Shown here: positions 10,300 through 19,573 of the stretch, piece by piece
Position numbering within the stretch: position 1 is the first letter of the stretch
Layout of the letters: every line of letters starts with the position of its first letter
Origin: Dehalogenimonas sp. THU2
GTDB lineage: Bacteria; Chloroflexota; Dehalococcoidia; Dehalococcoidales; Dehalococcoidaceae
Assembly (NCBI RefSeq): GCF_039749495.1
Contig: NZ_JBDLLU010000006.1
Span: 49,739-113,738, forward strand
DNA: 64,000 nucleotides
Direction of reading: 5' to 3'
The notes under the pieces: generated by a model
Database searches by the model: none
Seen by the model: the letters and a program-made list of their open reading frames with translations, nothing else
Told to the model about the DNA's origin: nothing
Made by a program: the position numbers and the translations under genes

Positions 10300-11655
10300 A
10301 TGATCGAACGTTACAGCCGGCCCCAGATGAAAAAAGTCTGGAGCGATGAAAACAAATTTGCCAAGTGGCTCGATGTGGAGATCGCCGTCTGCGAGGGCTG
10401 GGTTAAACAAGGGGTCATCCCGCGTGAGGCGCTGCCCAAGATCAAGATGGCGCGCCTCAACATCAAGCGCATGGAAGAACTGCTCCAGGAAACTCACCAC
10501 GACATGACCGCCTTCCTCGGCTCTGTAGCTGAAAGCGTCGGTGAGGAATCCAGGTTCATTCACCTTGGTCTTACCTCCTCCGATGTCATGGATACCGCCA
10601 CCAGTCTGCAACTCGTCGAGGCCTCCAAGATCCTGGCCGACGACATCAAGGCGCTTATCACCGCCCTGGGCAAACGCGCCATCGAGCACAAGTACACCGT
10701 CATGGCCGGTCGGACCCACGGCGTCCATGCCGAACCGATCACCTTTGGTCTGAAACTGGCGCTCTGGATGGAAGAAATGCAGCGCAACCGCCAGCGTCTG
10801 ACCGATGCCGTCCGCGGCATCGCCGTCGGCAAGATGAGCGGCGCGGTCGGCACTTACGCCACGGTTCCGCCTGATGTAGAGGAATACGCCTGCGCCAAAC
10901 TCGGCATTGCCCCGGCGCCGGTCTCCAACCAGGTTATCCAGCGTGACCGGCACGCGCAGTTCATGACCACTCTGGCCATCATCGGCGGGTCGTTGGAGAA
11001 ATTCTCCACCGAGATCCGGGCGCTGCAAAAAACCGAATTCCGTGAGGCGGAAGAGCCGTTCGGCGCCGGGCAAACCGGCAGTTCTGCCATGCCCCATAAG
11101 CGCAATCCGGAACTGTGCGAGCGCGTCAGCGGCATTTCCCGCCTGCTGCGCGGCTACGCCGTAACCTCCCTGGAGAACATCGCCCTGTGGCATGAGCGGG
11201 ATATATCGCACTCCTCGACTGAGCGCGTCATCCTGCCTGACGCATGCCTCGTGCTGGACTACGCCATGAACATCTTCACTTCCGTCATTAAAGGCATGAC
11301 CGTCTTCCCGCAACGCATGCGGCAAAACATGGACCTCACCCGCGGCTTGTTGTTCTCCCAGCGAGTGCTCCTGGCGCTAATCGATAAAGGTCTTTCCCGG
11401 CAGGCAGCCTATAAACTGGTGCAGCGCAACGCCATGGCCACCTGGGGTAGCGAGGACCAGAAGTTCATCGACCTGTTGAAAGCCGACGCTGATGTGGCGG
11501 CATCTCTGTCAGCCGAGGAACTGGACGAACTGTTCGATTATAAATTCTATACCCGCCATGTGGATGACATCTTCAAACGCCTCGGTCTTACCACCGCGCA
11601 GTGGAAAACCCGCGCTGACACCGATGCTGATAAGCTGTCGCCAAGATCGCTATAA
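10300..11655 (+). CDS. purB: Adenylosuccinate lyase
   Basis: Cleaves SAICAR and adenylosuccinate with release of fumarate, acting twice in purine synthesis. The 451-residue protein opens MIERYSRPQMKKVWSDENKFA, typical of PurB. It carries GRTHGVHAEPITFG with the catalytic His, and the fumarase/aspartase superfamily signature GSSAMPHKRNPE with the flexible serine loop. It starts 3 nt after the purE stop and is followed 15 nt later by purC, so it is clearly in one transcription unit with them. Confidence 0.96.
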   Translation: MIERYSRPQMKKVWSDENKFAKWLDVEIAVCEGWVKQGVIPREALPKIKMARLNIKRMEELLQETHHDMTAFLGSVAESVGEESRFIHLGLTSSDVMDTATSLQLVEASKILADDIKALITALGKRAIEHKYTVMAGRTHGVHAEPITFGLKLALWMEEMQRNRQRLTDAVRGIAVGKMSGAVGTYATVPPDVEEYACAKLGIAPAPVSNQVIQRDRHAQFMTTLAIIGGSLEKFSTEIRALQKTEFREAEEPFGAGQTGSSAMPHKRNPELCERVSGISRLLRGYAVTSLENIALWHERDISHSSTERVILPDACLVLDYAMNIFTSVIKGMTVFPQRMRQNMDLTRGLLFSQRVLLALIDKGLSRQAAYKLVQRNAMATWGSEDQKFIDLLKADADVAASLSAEELDELFDYKFYTRHVDDIFKRLGLTTAQWKTRADTDADKLSPRSL

Positions 11656-11670
11656 TCAAGGAGTTTTATA

Positions 11671-12582
11671 GTGACCGACAATAACGTCGTCTTAAAAACC
11701 GATCTTCCTCTCAAACGTTTCATATCTGGGAAAGTTCGCGACACCTATGACCTGGGTGATTATCTCCTGATCGTGGTCACCGACCGCATCTCGGCTTTCG
11801 ACGTCGTCCTGCCGGTCGGTATTCCCGATAAAGGAAGGGTGTTAAACCTGATTTCGGCTTTCTGGTTTGAGAAGACCGCCAAGATCATCCCCAACCACGT
11901 CGTCGCTGTCATCGAGGATGTGAAACAACTTGATGAATACATTCCTGAAGATCAGCGTTTCGACTATCCGGCCTACCTCACCGGACGGTCGATGATCGTC
12001 AAGAAAGTTCAGCGCTTGCCGGTGGAATGCGTCGTCCGCGGCTACCTGGCCGGTTCAGGATGGTCGGAGTATAAGAAAAGCCAGTCAGTTTGCGGCGTAC
12101 CGCTGCCCCCCGGCCTGCGCCAGAGCCAGATGCTGCCGGAGATCATCTTCACGCCCACGACTAAAGGCGATGACACCCACGACCTGCCCATGACCTACCA
12201 GGAAGTAGAGAAGACTGTCGGCGCCGCCCTGGCGCTCAAACTCAAGGCCATCAGCATCGCTTTATACGCCTTCGCCCGAGACTACGCCCGCCACCATGAC
12301 ATCATCATCGCAGACACCAAGTTCGAGTTCGGCCTGGATAACGGCAACCTGATCCTGATAGATGAAGCACTGACGCCGGATTCATCCCGCTTCTGGGACG
12401 AAAAGCTCTACAAGGTTGGCGAAGCCCAGGACTCCTACGACAAGCAGCCTGTCCGCGACTGGCTGGAGGCCTCTGGTTGGAATAAGGAACCCCCGGGCCT
12501 TGCGTTGCCGCCGGAGGTCATCGAAAGCACACGGCGACGATATGTGCACGCGTTTGAGGTGTTGACGGGGAAGCTGCCTTAA
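11671..12582 (+). CDS. purC: SAICAR synthetase
   Basis: Ligates aspartate to CAIR, giving SAICAR. It starts at GTG, with AAGGAG seven nt upstream. At 303 residues it belongs to the longer PurC type found in many bacteria and yeast rather than the roughly 240-residue short form. Signatures seen are GKVRDTYDLGDYLLIVVTDR near the N-terminus, VVRGYLAGSGWSEY, and IADTKFEFGLDNGNLILIDE for ATP/metal binding, followed by TPDSSRFW. It is the last gene of the purine run and converges on hisB with only 21 nt between. Confidence 0.95.
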   Translation: MTDNNVVLKTDLPLKRFISGKVRDTYDLGDYLLIVVTDRISAFDVVLPVGIPDKGRVLNLISAFWFEKTAKIIPNHVVAVIEDVKQLDEYIPEDQRFDYPAYLTGRSMIVKKVQRLPVECVVRGYLAGSGWSEYKKSQSVCGVPLPPGLRQSQMLPEIIFTPTTKGDDTHDLPMTYQEVEKTVGAALALKLKAISIALYAFARDYARHHDIIIADTKFEFGLDNGNLILIDEALTPDSSRFWDEKLYKVGEAQDSYDKQPVRDWLEASGWNKEPPGLALPPEVIESTRRRYVHAFEVLTGKLP

Positions 12583-12603
12583 TAACGCGGCAGAGGTGTA
12601 ATT

Positions 12604-13218
12604 TTACCCCTCAATAAACTCTTTCGTAGAAGGCAACCTGTCGCTGATACGCGAATCAATCCGCGTCGCCTTATCCAGCGCCCTGCCCAGGGCTTTAAAC
12701 ACCGCTTCAGCCTTGTGGTGGTCGTTGGTACCATAGGCTACACCGGCATGAAGGCAAAGCCTTCCTTCCGCGGCGAAGCTCTCCAGGAAGTGGCGGATGA
12801 GGTCGGCGGGGAAGCCGGACATGTCGTTGTTCTCGAATTCCATATTCAGTACGGCGTAGCCGCGGCCGGAAATATCGATGGCTACGGTCGCCAGCGCCTC
12901 ATCCATGGGGACAGTGGAATCCGCCGCTCGCACCAGACCCTTTTTATCTCCCAGCGCCTCATTGAAGGCCTTGCCCAGGCAGATACCGACATCTTCAACC
13001 AGGTGATGCACGTCGTCGCCTGTGGCTGACACCTTTATGTCAATTACACCGTGGCGGGCGATCTGCGACAACATATGGTCAAAAAGACGTATTCCGGTGC
13101 ACATCTCGTCTTTGCCGGTGCCGTCTAAATTCACCGCCACACTGATGGTGGTTTCTTTGGTTTCCCGTTTGACCGTAGCTTTGCGTTCAGCTTGTGGTGA
13201 GCTTTGTCGAACTACCAT
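12604..13218 (-). CDS. hisB: Imidazoleglycerol-phosphate dehydratase
   Basis: Manganese-dependent dehydratase of histidine synthesis. About 204 residues, i.e. the dehydratase alone without the histidinol-phosphatase domain fused in enterics. It shows the two metal-ligand triads [11 protein letters not shown] / [10 protein letters not shown] and the C-terminal [23 protein letters not shown]. It is the last visible gene of the minus-strand his operon; the start follows the hisC stop by one nt, with GGAGAG upstream. Confidence 0.94.
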   Translation of the reverse strand: MVVRQSSPQAERKATVKRETKETTISVAVNLDGTGKDEMCTGIRLFDHMLSQIARHGVIDIKVSATGDDVHHLVEDVGICLGKAFNEALGDKKGLVRAADSTVPMDEALATVAIDISGRGYAVLNMEFENNDMSGFPADLIRHFLESFAAEGRLCLHAGVAYGTNDHHKAEAVFKALGRALDKATRIDSRISDRLPSTKEFIEG

Positions 13219-13219
13219 G

Positions 13220-14308
13220 TTAGATCTCTCCTATTCTCTGGAGCTCCGTTATTAGCCTATCGGTGTCCTGCGGCCGGCCGATGCTGAAACGCAGGCTGTT
13301 TTCCATTTGCGGTGAATTGAAATACCTGACCAGGATGCCGCGGCGTTCCAGTTTTAACTGGATGTCCAGGGCGATTTTCCCGGTAACTTTGCACAGTATG
13401 AAATTAGCGCTCGACGGGTATGGTTTCAGGTAGTCAATCTGCGTCAAGGCATCGAAAAGTCGATCACGCTCCCCGACAATCAAATTCACCTTATGCATGA
13501 GGTAATCGACATCCTTAAGCGATTCCCGTGCCGCTACCACCGCCGCAGAATTGACGCAATACGGGTCCTTAAGGGCGTCCAACCGTTCAGCCACGGCGTG
13601 GGGGAAGAGACCGTAGCCGACGCGCAGACCAGCCAGACCGGCCCACTTGCTGAAGGTCCTTAGAATCATCAGATTGGGAAATAAATCAAGCGCATCAGCC
13701 AAAGTCTGGCCGGTGAATTCATAATACGCCTCATCGACTACCACCGGCAGCCCCGTTTCGATGAGCTTCATCACCACTTCGACAGGGACCTGTGTGCCGG
13801 TGGGGTTGTTGGGCATAGCGATGAAGATGAGTTTGGTCTTAGGCGTCAGCGCCCGCGGCAGCCCGTCGAGAACAACATTGTAGTTCTCATCGCGCGGCAC
13901 CGCCACGAATTTCCCGCCAGCCAGTTCGGTAAAGAACTTGTACATAGCAAAGGTCGGGGTAAAGCTGAGCACTTCATCGCCGGGGTTGACGAACAACCTG
14001 ACCAGCAGGTCGATGAGTTGATCAGAGCCGGAACCGGCCACGATGTGTTCCGCGGCGACGCCAGTATAACCTGCTAGCGCTTTCCTGAGTTCAGTCTGAC
14101 AACTATCAGGATAAATGTGATAATCCTCGAAGGAAGCAAAAGCGGCCTTCACCCGAGGCGACGGACCATAAACATTCTCATTAGCGTCCAGCTTCAGGAT
14201 GCCCATGCGCCGGGTTTCTTCGTCCAGGGCTTCCGGCGATTTGCAGGCGGCATAACCGGCAAACTTGTTTAATTCTGGGCGCATGAATCTCTTAATATCG
14301 CTCATCAA
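13220..14308 (-). CDS. hisC: Histidinol-phosphate aminotransferase
   Basis: Pyridoxal-phosphate transaminase of histidine synthesis. It is a 362-residue fold-type I aminotransferase with [12 protein letters not shown] near residue 40, the nucleotide-like [11 protein letters not shown] loop, VVDEAYYEF carrying the PLP-contacting Asp and Tyr, and the Schiff-base lysine in [17 protein letters not shown]. Its ATG overlaps the hisD stop by four bases (ATGATGA), so translation is probably coupled. Confidence 0.94.
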   Translation of the reverse strand: MMSDIKRFMRPELNKFAGYAACKSPEALDEETRRMGILKLDANENVYGPSPRVKAAFASFEDYHIYPDSCQTELRKALAGYTGVAAEHIVAGSGSDQLIDLLVRLFVNPGDEVLSFTPTFAMYKFFTELAGGKFVAVPRDENYNVVLDGLPRALTPKTKLIFIAMPNNPTGTQVPVEVVMKLIETGLPVVVDEAYYEFTGQTLADALDLFPNLMILRTFSKWAGLAGLRVGYGLFPHAVAERLDALKDPYCVNSAAVVAARESLKDVDYLMHKVNLIVGERDRLFDALTQIDYLKPYPSSANFILCKVTGKIALDIQLKLERRGILVRYFNSPQMENSLRFSIGRPQDTDRLITELQRIGEI

Positions 14309-15585
14309 GCATCAGCCTTCATTCTAACTTCAACAGCTTGAGCATGGCTTTCCAGCCCTTCGGCGCGCGCGATGGACACCGCCACCGGACCGAAGTTCTT
14401 TAGCATATCATCATCGACATCGACGACATCAATGATCTTCACAAAATCCAGGATATTGAGCGGCGAGCTGAAACGCGCTGTGCCTCCGGTGGGCAGTGCG
14501 TGAGAGGGCCCGGCCACATAGTCACCAACCGCGACGGTGGCCCGTTCCCCGATGAAGACGCAGCCGGCATGGCGGATCTTCGGCAAGTATTCCCTGGCAT
14601 CGGATGACAGGAAGCATAGATGCTCCGGAGCGTAAAGGTTAGCCAACTCCACCGCCTCATCCAAGGTATCGACGATAGCGATAACGCCGCGTTCTTCCAA
14701 CGACTTCTCGATAATTTCACGCCGTTCCAGACCGGCCAACTTGTCCTTGATCAAACCCAACACCTGCCGCGCCAGAGCCTGGGAAGTGGTCACCAGCACC
14801 GATTGCGCCATAGCGTCGTGTTCTGCCTGGGCCAGCATATCAGCGGCGCAGTATTCAGGATTGGCGGTGGCGTCGGCGATGATAAGCACCTCGCTAGGCC
14901 CTTGCAGTCCATCTATCGCCGCAGCTCCATAGACCAGGCGCTTGGCGGTCATGACATAGACATTGCCCGGCCCGCAGATCTTGTCTACCCGAGGTACAGA
15001 TTCCGTGCCGTATGCCATGGCGGCGATTGCCTGTGCGCCGCCGATACTGAAAACGCGGTCAACTCCGGCAATCGAGGCCGCAGCCAGTGTCGGCGCGGGG
15101 ATTTTACCGTCCGGGCCGGGGGGCGTAGCCAGGATGACTTCATCCACGCCGGCCACCCTGGCCGGAATGGCAGTCATCAACACAGTGGAAGGATACCAGG
15201 CTTTACCGCCAGGGGCATATACCCCGACCCGTTCAAGCGGTCTCAGCAACTGTTTGCCACGCATGGCAATGATGGCGGCAGCCACGGCGTCGCGTTGCTC
15301 CTCGTGGTAAGCCCGGATGCGTCCGGCCGCCGCTTCCAACGCGCTCAGAAGGTCCGAGGCGATAGTGTTACGAGCCTCAGCGATCTCCGCAGCCAGTACC
15401 TCAATCGCTTTCAGATCCGCGTTGTCGTACTTTGCCGTAAGGCGTTTTAAGGCAGCATCGCCACCGCGTACGACCTCATCGATGACAGCTTTAACGGCCG
15501 CTTCCACTCCGGCGCTACCCGCCGCGGGATTGACCCGCCGCTCAAGGAGTTTTTTTGCCGCGGCGAAGCCGGAGACGAGGCGCAT
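14305..15585 (-). CDS. hisD: Histidinol dehydrogenase
   Basis: Zinc enzyme that oxidises histidinol to histidine with two NAD+. The 426-residue protein has ERVGVYAPGGKAWYPST, the family signature around VDKICGPGNVYV, the catalytic/metal segments MLAQAEHDAMAQSVLVT and YAPEHLCFLS, and the late VGDYVAGPSHALPTGG. Its start overlaps the hisG stop by one base (TAATG) and its end overlaps hisC. Confidence 0.95.
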   Translation of the reverse strand: MRLVSGFAAAKKLLERRVNPAAGSAGVEAAVKAVIDEVVRGGDAALKRLTAKYDNADLKAIEVLAAEIAEARNTIASDLLSALEAAAGRIRAYHEEQRDAVAAAIIAMRGKQLLRPLERVGVYAPGGKAWYPSTVLMTAIPARVAGVDEVILATPPGPDGKIPAPTLAAASIAGVDRVFSIGGAQAIAAMAYGTESVPRVDKICGPGNVYVMTAKRLVYGAAAIDGLQGPSEVLIIADATANPEYCAADMLAQAEHDAMAQSVLVTTSQALARQVLGLIKDKLAGLERREIIEKSLEERGVIAIVDTLDEAVELANLYAPEHLCFLSSDAREYLPKIRHAGCVFIGERATVAVGDYVAGPSHALPTGGTARFSSPLNILDFVKIIDVVDVDDDMLKNFGPVAVSIARAEGLESHAQAVEVRMKADA

Positions 15586-16985
15586 TACCCCTGCTCCAGG
15601 GCTTTGGCCAGACGGTTCACCAGGGCTTCCATCCGCTGCCGCTTCACCGGATTATCGGCTGCCCGGGTATTGCCGATAACGCAGGCTGTCGATTCGAACA
15701 GCGTGTCGATGATACGTAGGTTATGCCGGGCAATGGTGCCGCCGGTCTCGGTATTTTCGATTAAAAGATCGGCGTCCTCCGGCAGAAAGGCCTCGGTGGA
15801 ACCCCAGGTCGGGGCGATACGGTAGCGCCCGAAATGGTTGTTGCGGGCATATTCATCGGCGATGTTGATGTATTCGGTGGCTACCCGGAGGTTCTGGCCG
15901 CGGAAGTATTCTTTCAATTCGGCGGCGTTGGTCACCGGCACTTCGTTAGCCACGACGGCGACGATGCGCACCCAGCCGTATTTCAGATCCAACAGCCGCT
16001 TGACCGGACTGCCGGGGAACTGGTGCAGATGATCCGTCAGCCAGTCCCAGCCGGTGATGGCCAGGTCAAAGTTGCCGTTGGCTACCTGCAGCGGCATGTC
16101 CTGCGGCCGGATGGTCTTGATGGCGAAACCTTCCAGGTCGCTCTTGGGCCGCCGGAAGCCGCGGTCTGAAGGATAGTCTTCCATGCCAATGCCCGCGGCG
16201 TCCAGTATTTTGCGCACGTGGGGCTGCTGGTGGCCATCCGGCAGCGCCAGGCGCACCACATCTTCGGCGTATTCATGGTAGGTTTCGAGAGCACCGGTAG
16301 TCGAGGATGTTTTTTCTTCGACCGAGGCTGCAACAGGCTGAAGACTCTCAAGTATCGAACCGATGGCCGCCGACAGATCCTTGTTGGCCAGGCTTTCCCG
16401 GTTGGCTACCAGTACAGCCTTGAAGTCCAGCACCTTGCCCAGCACCTTGAGACCCTTGGATTCCAGTTCCCCGGCGCTCTTTCGCGGCAGGATGACCACT
16501 TCCGCCGTTTCCGGCGGGTAGGCCTCGGCGCTGCCCCACAGCGGGTAGACAGCGAAATTCTTAAGCCGCAGGTCGATGGCCAGTTTTTCGGCAAGGTTGG
16601 GATACTCGGAGGCCAGGCGCACTTTGTCCTTGCGCTCCGAGAGGTCGGCCAGGGAGTTAATCCCGTCTCCTGCCGCGGAGGCGGCGAACAGCGCCCCATC
16701 ACCGTAACCCAGGTTCTTGACTTTAACCAGGGATGATAACTTATAGCGGGAGATAAGTTCCTCCACCCAGTCGGCACCGCAGATACCCAGGTCGTAATTG
16801 CCGATGGCCACCTGGATAGGGATATCTTTTTCATGAAGCATCTTGGCGGATAGTTCCGGGTATTTACCACTTGTCAGGCGGTAGAGCCGGGCTTTGGGTT
16901 GGTAATCGTTAAGCTGCCAATCGGCGCGTTCGAGAAGAGACGCCGTATCGGCCAGCAGTCGTCCTTTTGGCAGGGCGATCCTCAT
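15585..16985 (-). CDS. hisG: ATP phosphoribosyltransferase, tandem HisG-HisG fusion
   Basis: First enzyme of histidine synthesis, joining ATP and PRPP. The single 466-residue reading holds two HisG-like copies. Copy 1 (about residues 1-215) opens RIALPKGRLLADTA and has DLGICGADWVEE, but the PRPP loop position reads PRKSAGELESKG, without the usual TG.T. Copy 2 (about 235-466) opens RLALPDGHQQPH, so it lacks KGR, but keeps DLAITGWDW and an intact-looking NTETGGTIARHNL loop. A normal short HisG is about 210 residues. hisZ lies directly upstream with a four-base overlap, fitting the short-form HisG-HisZ complex. The two halves look complementary in what they have lost. Confidence 0.9.
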   Translation of the reverse strand: MRIALPKGRLLADTASLLERADWQLNDYQPKARLYRLTSGKYPELSAKMLHEKDIPIQVAIGNYDLGICGADWVEELISRYKLSSLVKVKNLGYGDGALFAASAAGDGINSLADLSERKDKVRLASEYPNLAEKLAIDLRLKNFAVYPLWGSAEAYPPETAEVVILPRKSAGELESKGLKVLGKVLDFKAVLVANRESLANKDLSAAIGSILESLQPVAASVEEKTSSTTGALETYHEYAEDVVRLALPDGHQQPHVRKILDAAGIGMEDYPSDRGFRRPKSDLEGFAIKTIRPQDMPLQVANGNFDLAITGWDWLTDHLHQFPGSPVKRLLDLKYGWVRIVAVVANEVPVTNAAELKEYFRGQNLRVATEYINIADEYARNNHFGRYRIAPTWGSTEAFLPEDADLLIENTETGGTIARHNLRIIDTLFESTACVIGNTRAADNPVKRQRMEALVNRLAKALEQG

Positions 16986-18220
16986 TCTTCAGAGGCCTCC
17001 CCGCCCAGCATCTCGATCATCTCATCGACGGTATCGAACTCGAATTCCTCATCCGTTTCGGTATCGGACAGCACCAGGGTTCCGTCGCCGGTGATGTTGA
17101 GCACCCAGTCATATTCCTGTACATCCGGGTCGCCCATTTTGATCTCCGCGGTATAGTCGGCATCGCGAAGTTCGGTGGCCACGCTGAAGGCATGCGCTTC
17201 AGCGCCCGGCGGGAAGTTGATCAAAAAGCGATCAGGCTCATCGATACTGTATCCCAGGATGTCGACATACTTCATTATCTCGTCAAGATAGAGGGCGAAA
17301 CCAGCCGCCGGCCGGGGCTCGCCTCCCATCAGGCCGATCAAGTTGTCATATCGCCCGCCGCCGCCCAACGCCTTATCGTCGATAAAGAAGTGGAAAATGG
17401 CGCCGGTATAATATTCAAAGCCCCGTCCCGAGGCCAGGTCGATATCGTAGGCCACACCCAGTTCATCCAGCATATCCAGAGTATCGCTGAAGCTGGCGGT
17501 GGCGGCTTCCAAGTCAGCGGAATAGACGAAAAGCGAACGCAGATTGTCCAGGTAGTCCGACGTGGCGCCGGTTACGTTGAGAAGTATTTCCAGCCCGGCC
17601 ATGAGTTCCGGTTGGCGTTCCTTAAGCCGCGAAAGAACAGTTTCATTGCCGTCCAGTATCTCGTCAAAGAGTTTGTGACGTGCTTCCGCGTTAGGTTCCA
17701 GTTGAGTTAAAACCGCCTGGATGACGCCGGAATGGGATATCTTGACCCGGGCGTTGAGTCCCAGCAGTTCCATCACTTCCAGTGCCATGCACACCAGTTC
17801 GGCGTCGGCCAGAGCGGAATTGGCGCCGATTAGTTCGGCGCCGCATTGCCAGCGCTCACGGCTGGCGCCGGGATTGTCCTGAAAGCGGAAAACGTTGATC
17901 ACATAGAAAAGCCGGGCCACGTCCCGGCCCGCCATGTTATCGGCGAAAAGGCGGGCGATGGGAATGGTGCCGTCAGGACGCATTACTACACGCTCACCGC
18001 TCCAGCCATCCCAATCAAGGAAAGAATACACCTGACCCAGCATGCCGGGGGTAAGTGTGCCGGTGGAGGTGAACAGGTGTAAATATTCCAGGGTGGGGGT
18101 GCGAACTTCTTCGTAGCCCCATTTGAGCGCCGTATCGATGAAAACCGATTCCGCCAAGCGGAATTTCAGCATTTCTGCCGGGACAATATCGCGACAACCG
18201 CGACACCGGTCTTGACTCAT
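16982..18220 (-). CDS. hisZ: ATP phosphoribosyltransferase regulatory subunit
   Basis: A class II aminoacyl-tRNA-synthetase-like protein of 412 residues. It keeps motif elements such as MRPDGTIPIARL, FRFQDNPGASRERWQ and RGFEYYTGAIFHFF with GGGGRYDNL, but the C-terminal anticodon-binding domain is replaced by a short acidic tail. The position at the head of the his operon, overlapping hisG by four bases, supports HisZ rather than a true histidyl-tRNA synthetase. HisZ binds short HisG and carries histidine feedback. GGGAGATATT precedes the ATG. Confidence 0.88.
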   Translation of the reverse strand: MSQDRCRGCRDIVPAEMLKFRLAESVFIDTALKWGYEEVRTPTLEYLHLFTSTGTLTPGMLGQVYSFLDWDGWSGERVVMRPDGTIPIARLFADNMAGRDVARLFYVINVFRFQDNPGASRERWQCGAELIGANSALADAELVCMALEVMELLGLNARVKISHSGVIQAVLTQLEPNAEARHKLFDEILDGNETVLSRLKERQPELMAGLEILLNVTGATSDYLDNLRSLFVYSADLEAATASFSDTLDMLDELGVAYDIDLASGRGFEYYTGAIFHFFIDDKALGGGGRYDNLIGLMGGEPRPAAGFALYLDEIMKYVDILGYSIDEPDRFLINFPPGAEAHAFSVATELRDADYTAEIKMGDPDVQEYDWVLNITGDGTLVLSDTETDEEFEFDTVDEMIEMLGGEASEE

Positions 18221-18249
18221 AATATCTCCCTTTTACAATGAATGGCTTG

Positions 18250-18278
18250 ATTTTACACTAGCTATACGTATGCATCAA
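18250..18278 (-). promoter_or_regulatory. his operon promoter
   Basis: Minus strand TTGATG (18278-18273), 17-nt spacer, TAAAAT (18255-18250), about 30 nt before the hisZ ATG. A good sigma70 match that places the start of the hisZ-G-D-C-B transcript. No riboswitch-like or leader-peptide structure is evident in the short leader. Confidence 0.6.
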
Positions 18279-18389
18279 ATATCCGCAGGATAAACATCAG
18301 TCCGGCGAGGGTTGCAGATACTGATGATAAAACAACAAATTTACTAAATGATTGCCAGACAAAAATTTGGTGATATAATCAAGTTGTTC

Positions 18390-18685
18390 ACCCTAACCCA
18401 ATTGGAAGTGGAACTGCCGGAAACGATGCGCCGTTCAATGGCCGCCCAGGCTGAAGCGGAACGGGATCGCCGGCCAAGATCATCCATGCCGAAGGTGAAT
18501 TCCAAGCGTCGGCCAAGCTGTCCGAGGCCGCCCACGTCATCGCCAAGGAGCCGGTGGCCCTGCAACTCCGCTACCTCCAGACACTGTCCGAGATTGCATC
18601 CGAGCGCAATTCCACCCTCATCTTCCCCATCCCCATCGATTTCCTGAGTGCGTTTATGAAGCATATGACCGATGGGAAAAAGTAG
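18390..18685 (+). pseudogene. Decayed slipin (SPFH/band 7) C-terminal fragment
   Basis: The reading before 18470 gives [21 protein letters not shown], the typical slipin/stomatin C-terminal helix. After a one-base loss near 18471-18475 the same protein continues in another frame as [13 protein letters not shown]..., then [20 protein letters not shown] and a TAG at 18683. No upstream SPFH domain is present; only the last 90 or so residues remain. The fragment lies between the his promoter and birA. It is therefore a truncated and frameshifted pseudogene. Confidence 0.8.
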
Positions 18686-18719
18686 CGACCCGCGGTTTAT
18701 GTAAAAATAAGTTGTGTAA

Positions 18720-19490
18720 TCAGACAGCGTGCCGCAAAGTGACGTCCCCGGCGACGACTACATAGTCGTTGCCATCGCTTTGACGGATGACCAACGCGCC
18801 GTCATCCGTTATGTCGATCGCCATCCCTTCGATAACGGTATCGCCTAAAGTTGCCCGGACCGGCTTTCCCAACGTCACCAATTTTTTGCGCCAGTCCTGA
18901 AGTATCGCAGATACGCTGAACTCCGTATAAAGGGTCTCCAGACTGACGACGGCCGCCCGCAACAGAGCCATGGCATCGACAGGGCTCCCCGCCTCATCCG
19001 AGAGGCTTGTGGCGATGTCCGCGATCTCCGGATACCCTGAAATATCAACGTTGACGTTGATCCCGATGCCGAGGACCGCAAAGTGCCGCCCACGGACCAT
19101 ACCGCTTTCTACCAGAATGCCCGCAACTTTCCGGCTATCGATGAGAACGTCATTAGGCCATTTTAGATCGGTCCTAAGAGATGTCGTCCGTTCGATGGAC
19201 TGTGCGACGGCCAGTCCGGCCAGCATGGTAAGGTAAGGTAATTTATCCGGCGACGGGTACAACAGCAGTGATAACGATAACGATCCGGCTGGCGACAACC
19301 ACGACCGGGTCAGCCGACCCCGGCCGGCGGTCTGCTCCGCCGCCACAACGAGGGTGCCTTCCGGCGCGCCCTTGTGAGCCAGTGCCCTGGCCTTGTCCAT
19401 CGTCGAGGCGATGCACTCGAAGGTCAGGATAGTCTGGCCCCAGCGACAGCCGGAGAGGGCGTTTTCCACGCTGCGATAATCGAGTTTCAC
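18720..19490 (-). CDS. birA: Biotin-[acetyl-CoA-carboxylase] ligase
   Basis: Attaches biotin to the carboxyl-carrier protein, linking it to fatty-acid synthesis. At 256 residues it has the catalytic and C-terminal domains but no N-terminal DNA-binding winged helix, so it is a class I enzyme, not a repressor. Visible motifs are STMDKARALA, EQTAGRGRLTRSW (biotinyl-AMP loop), LKWPNDVLI, KVAGILVES and GIGINVN. It stands alone between a pseudogene and the divergent phosphoesterase gene. Confidence 0.93.
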   Translation of the reverse strand: MKLDYRSVENALSGCRWGQTILTFECIASTMDKARALAHKGAPEGTLVVAAEQTAGRGRLTRSWLSPAGSLSLSLLLYPSPDKLPYLTMLAGLAVAQSIERTTSLRTDLKWPNDVLIDSRKVAGILVESGMVRGRHFAVLGIGINVNVDISGYPEIADIATSLSDEAGSPVDAMALLRAAVVSLETLYTEFSVSAILQDWRKKLVTLGKPVRATLGDTVIEGMAIDITDDGALVIRQSDGNDYVVVAGDVTLRHAV

Positions 19491-19573
19491 ACCGAAAGTA
19501 TAGCATCAGATTCATTAAAACCGCCATTGACACAACACCACAGCCACCTGATAATGGACTGGTGAGGACTGAG

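Noticed and set aside
12583..12603. Possible bidirectional terminator between purC and hisB
   Set aside because: The GAGGTGTAA/TTACCCCTC pairing has a mismatch, is short, and runs into the hisB end; not convincing.
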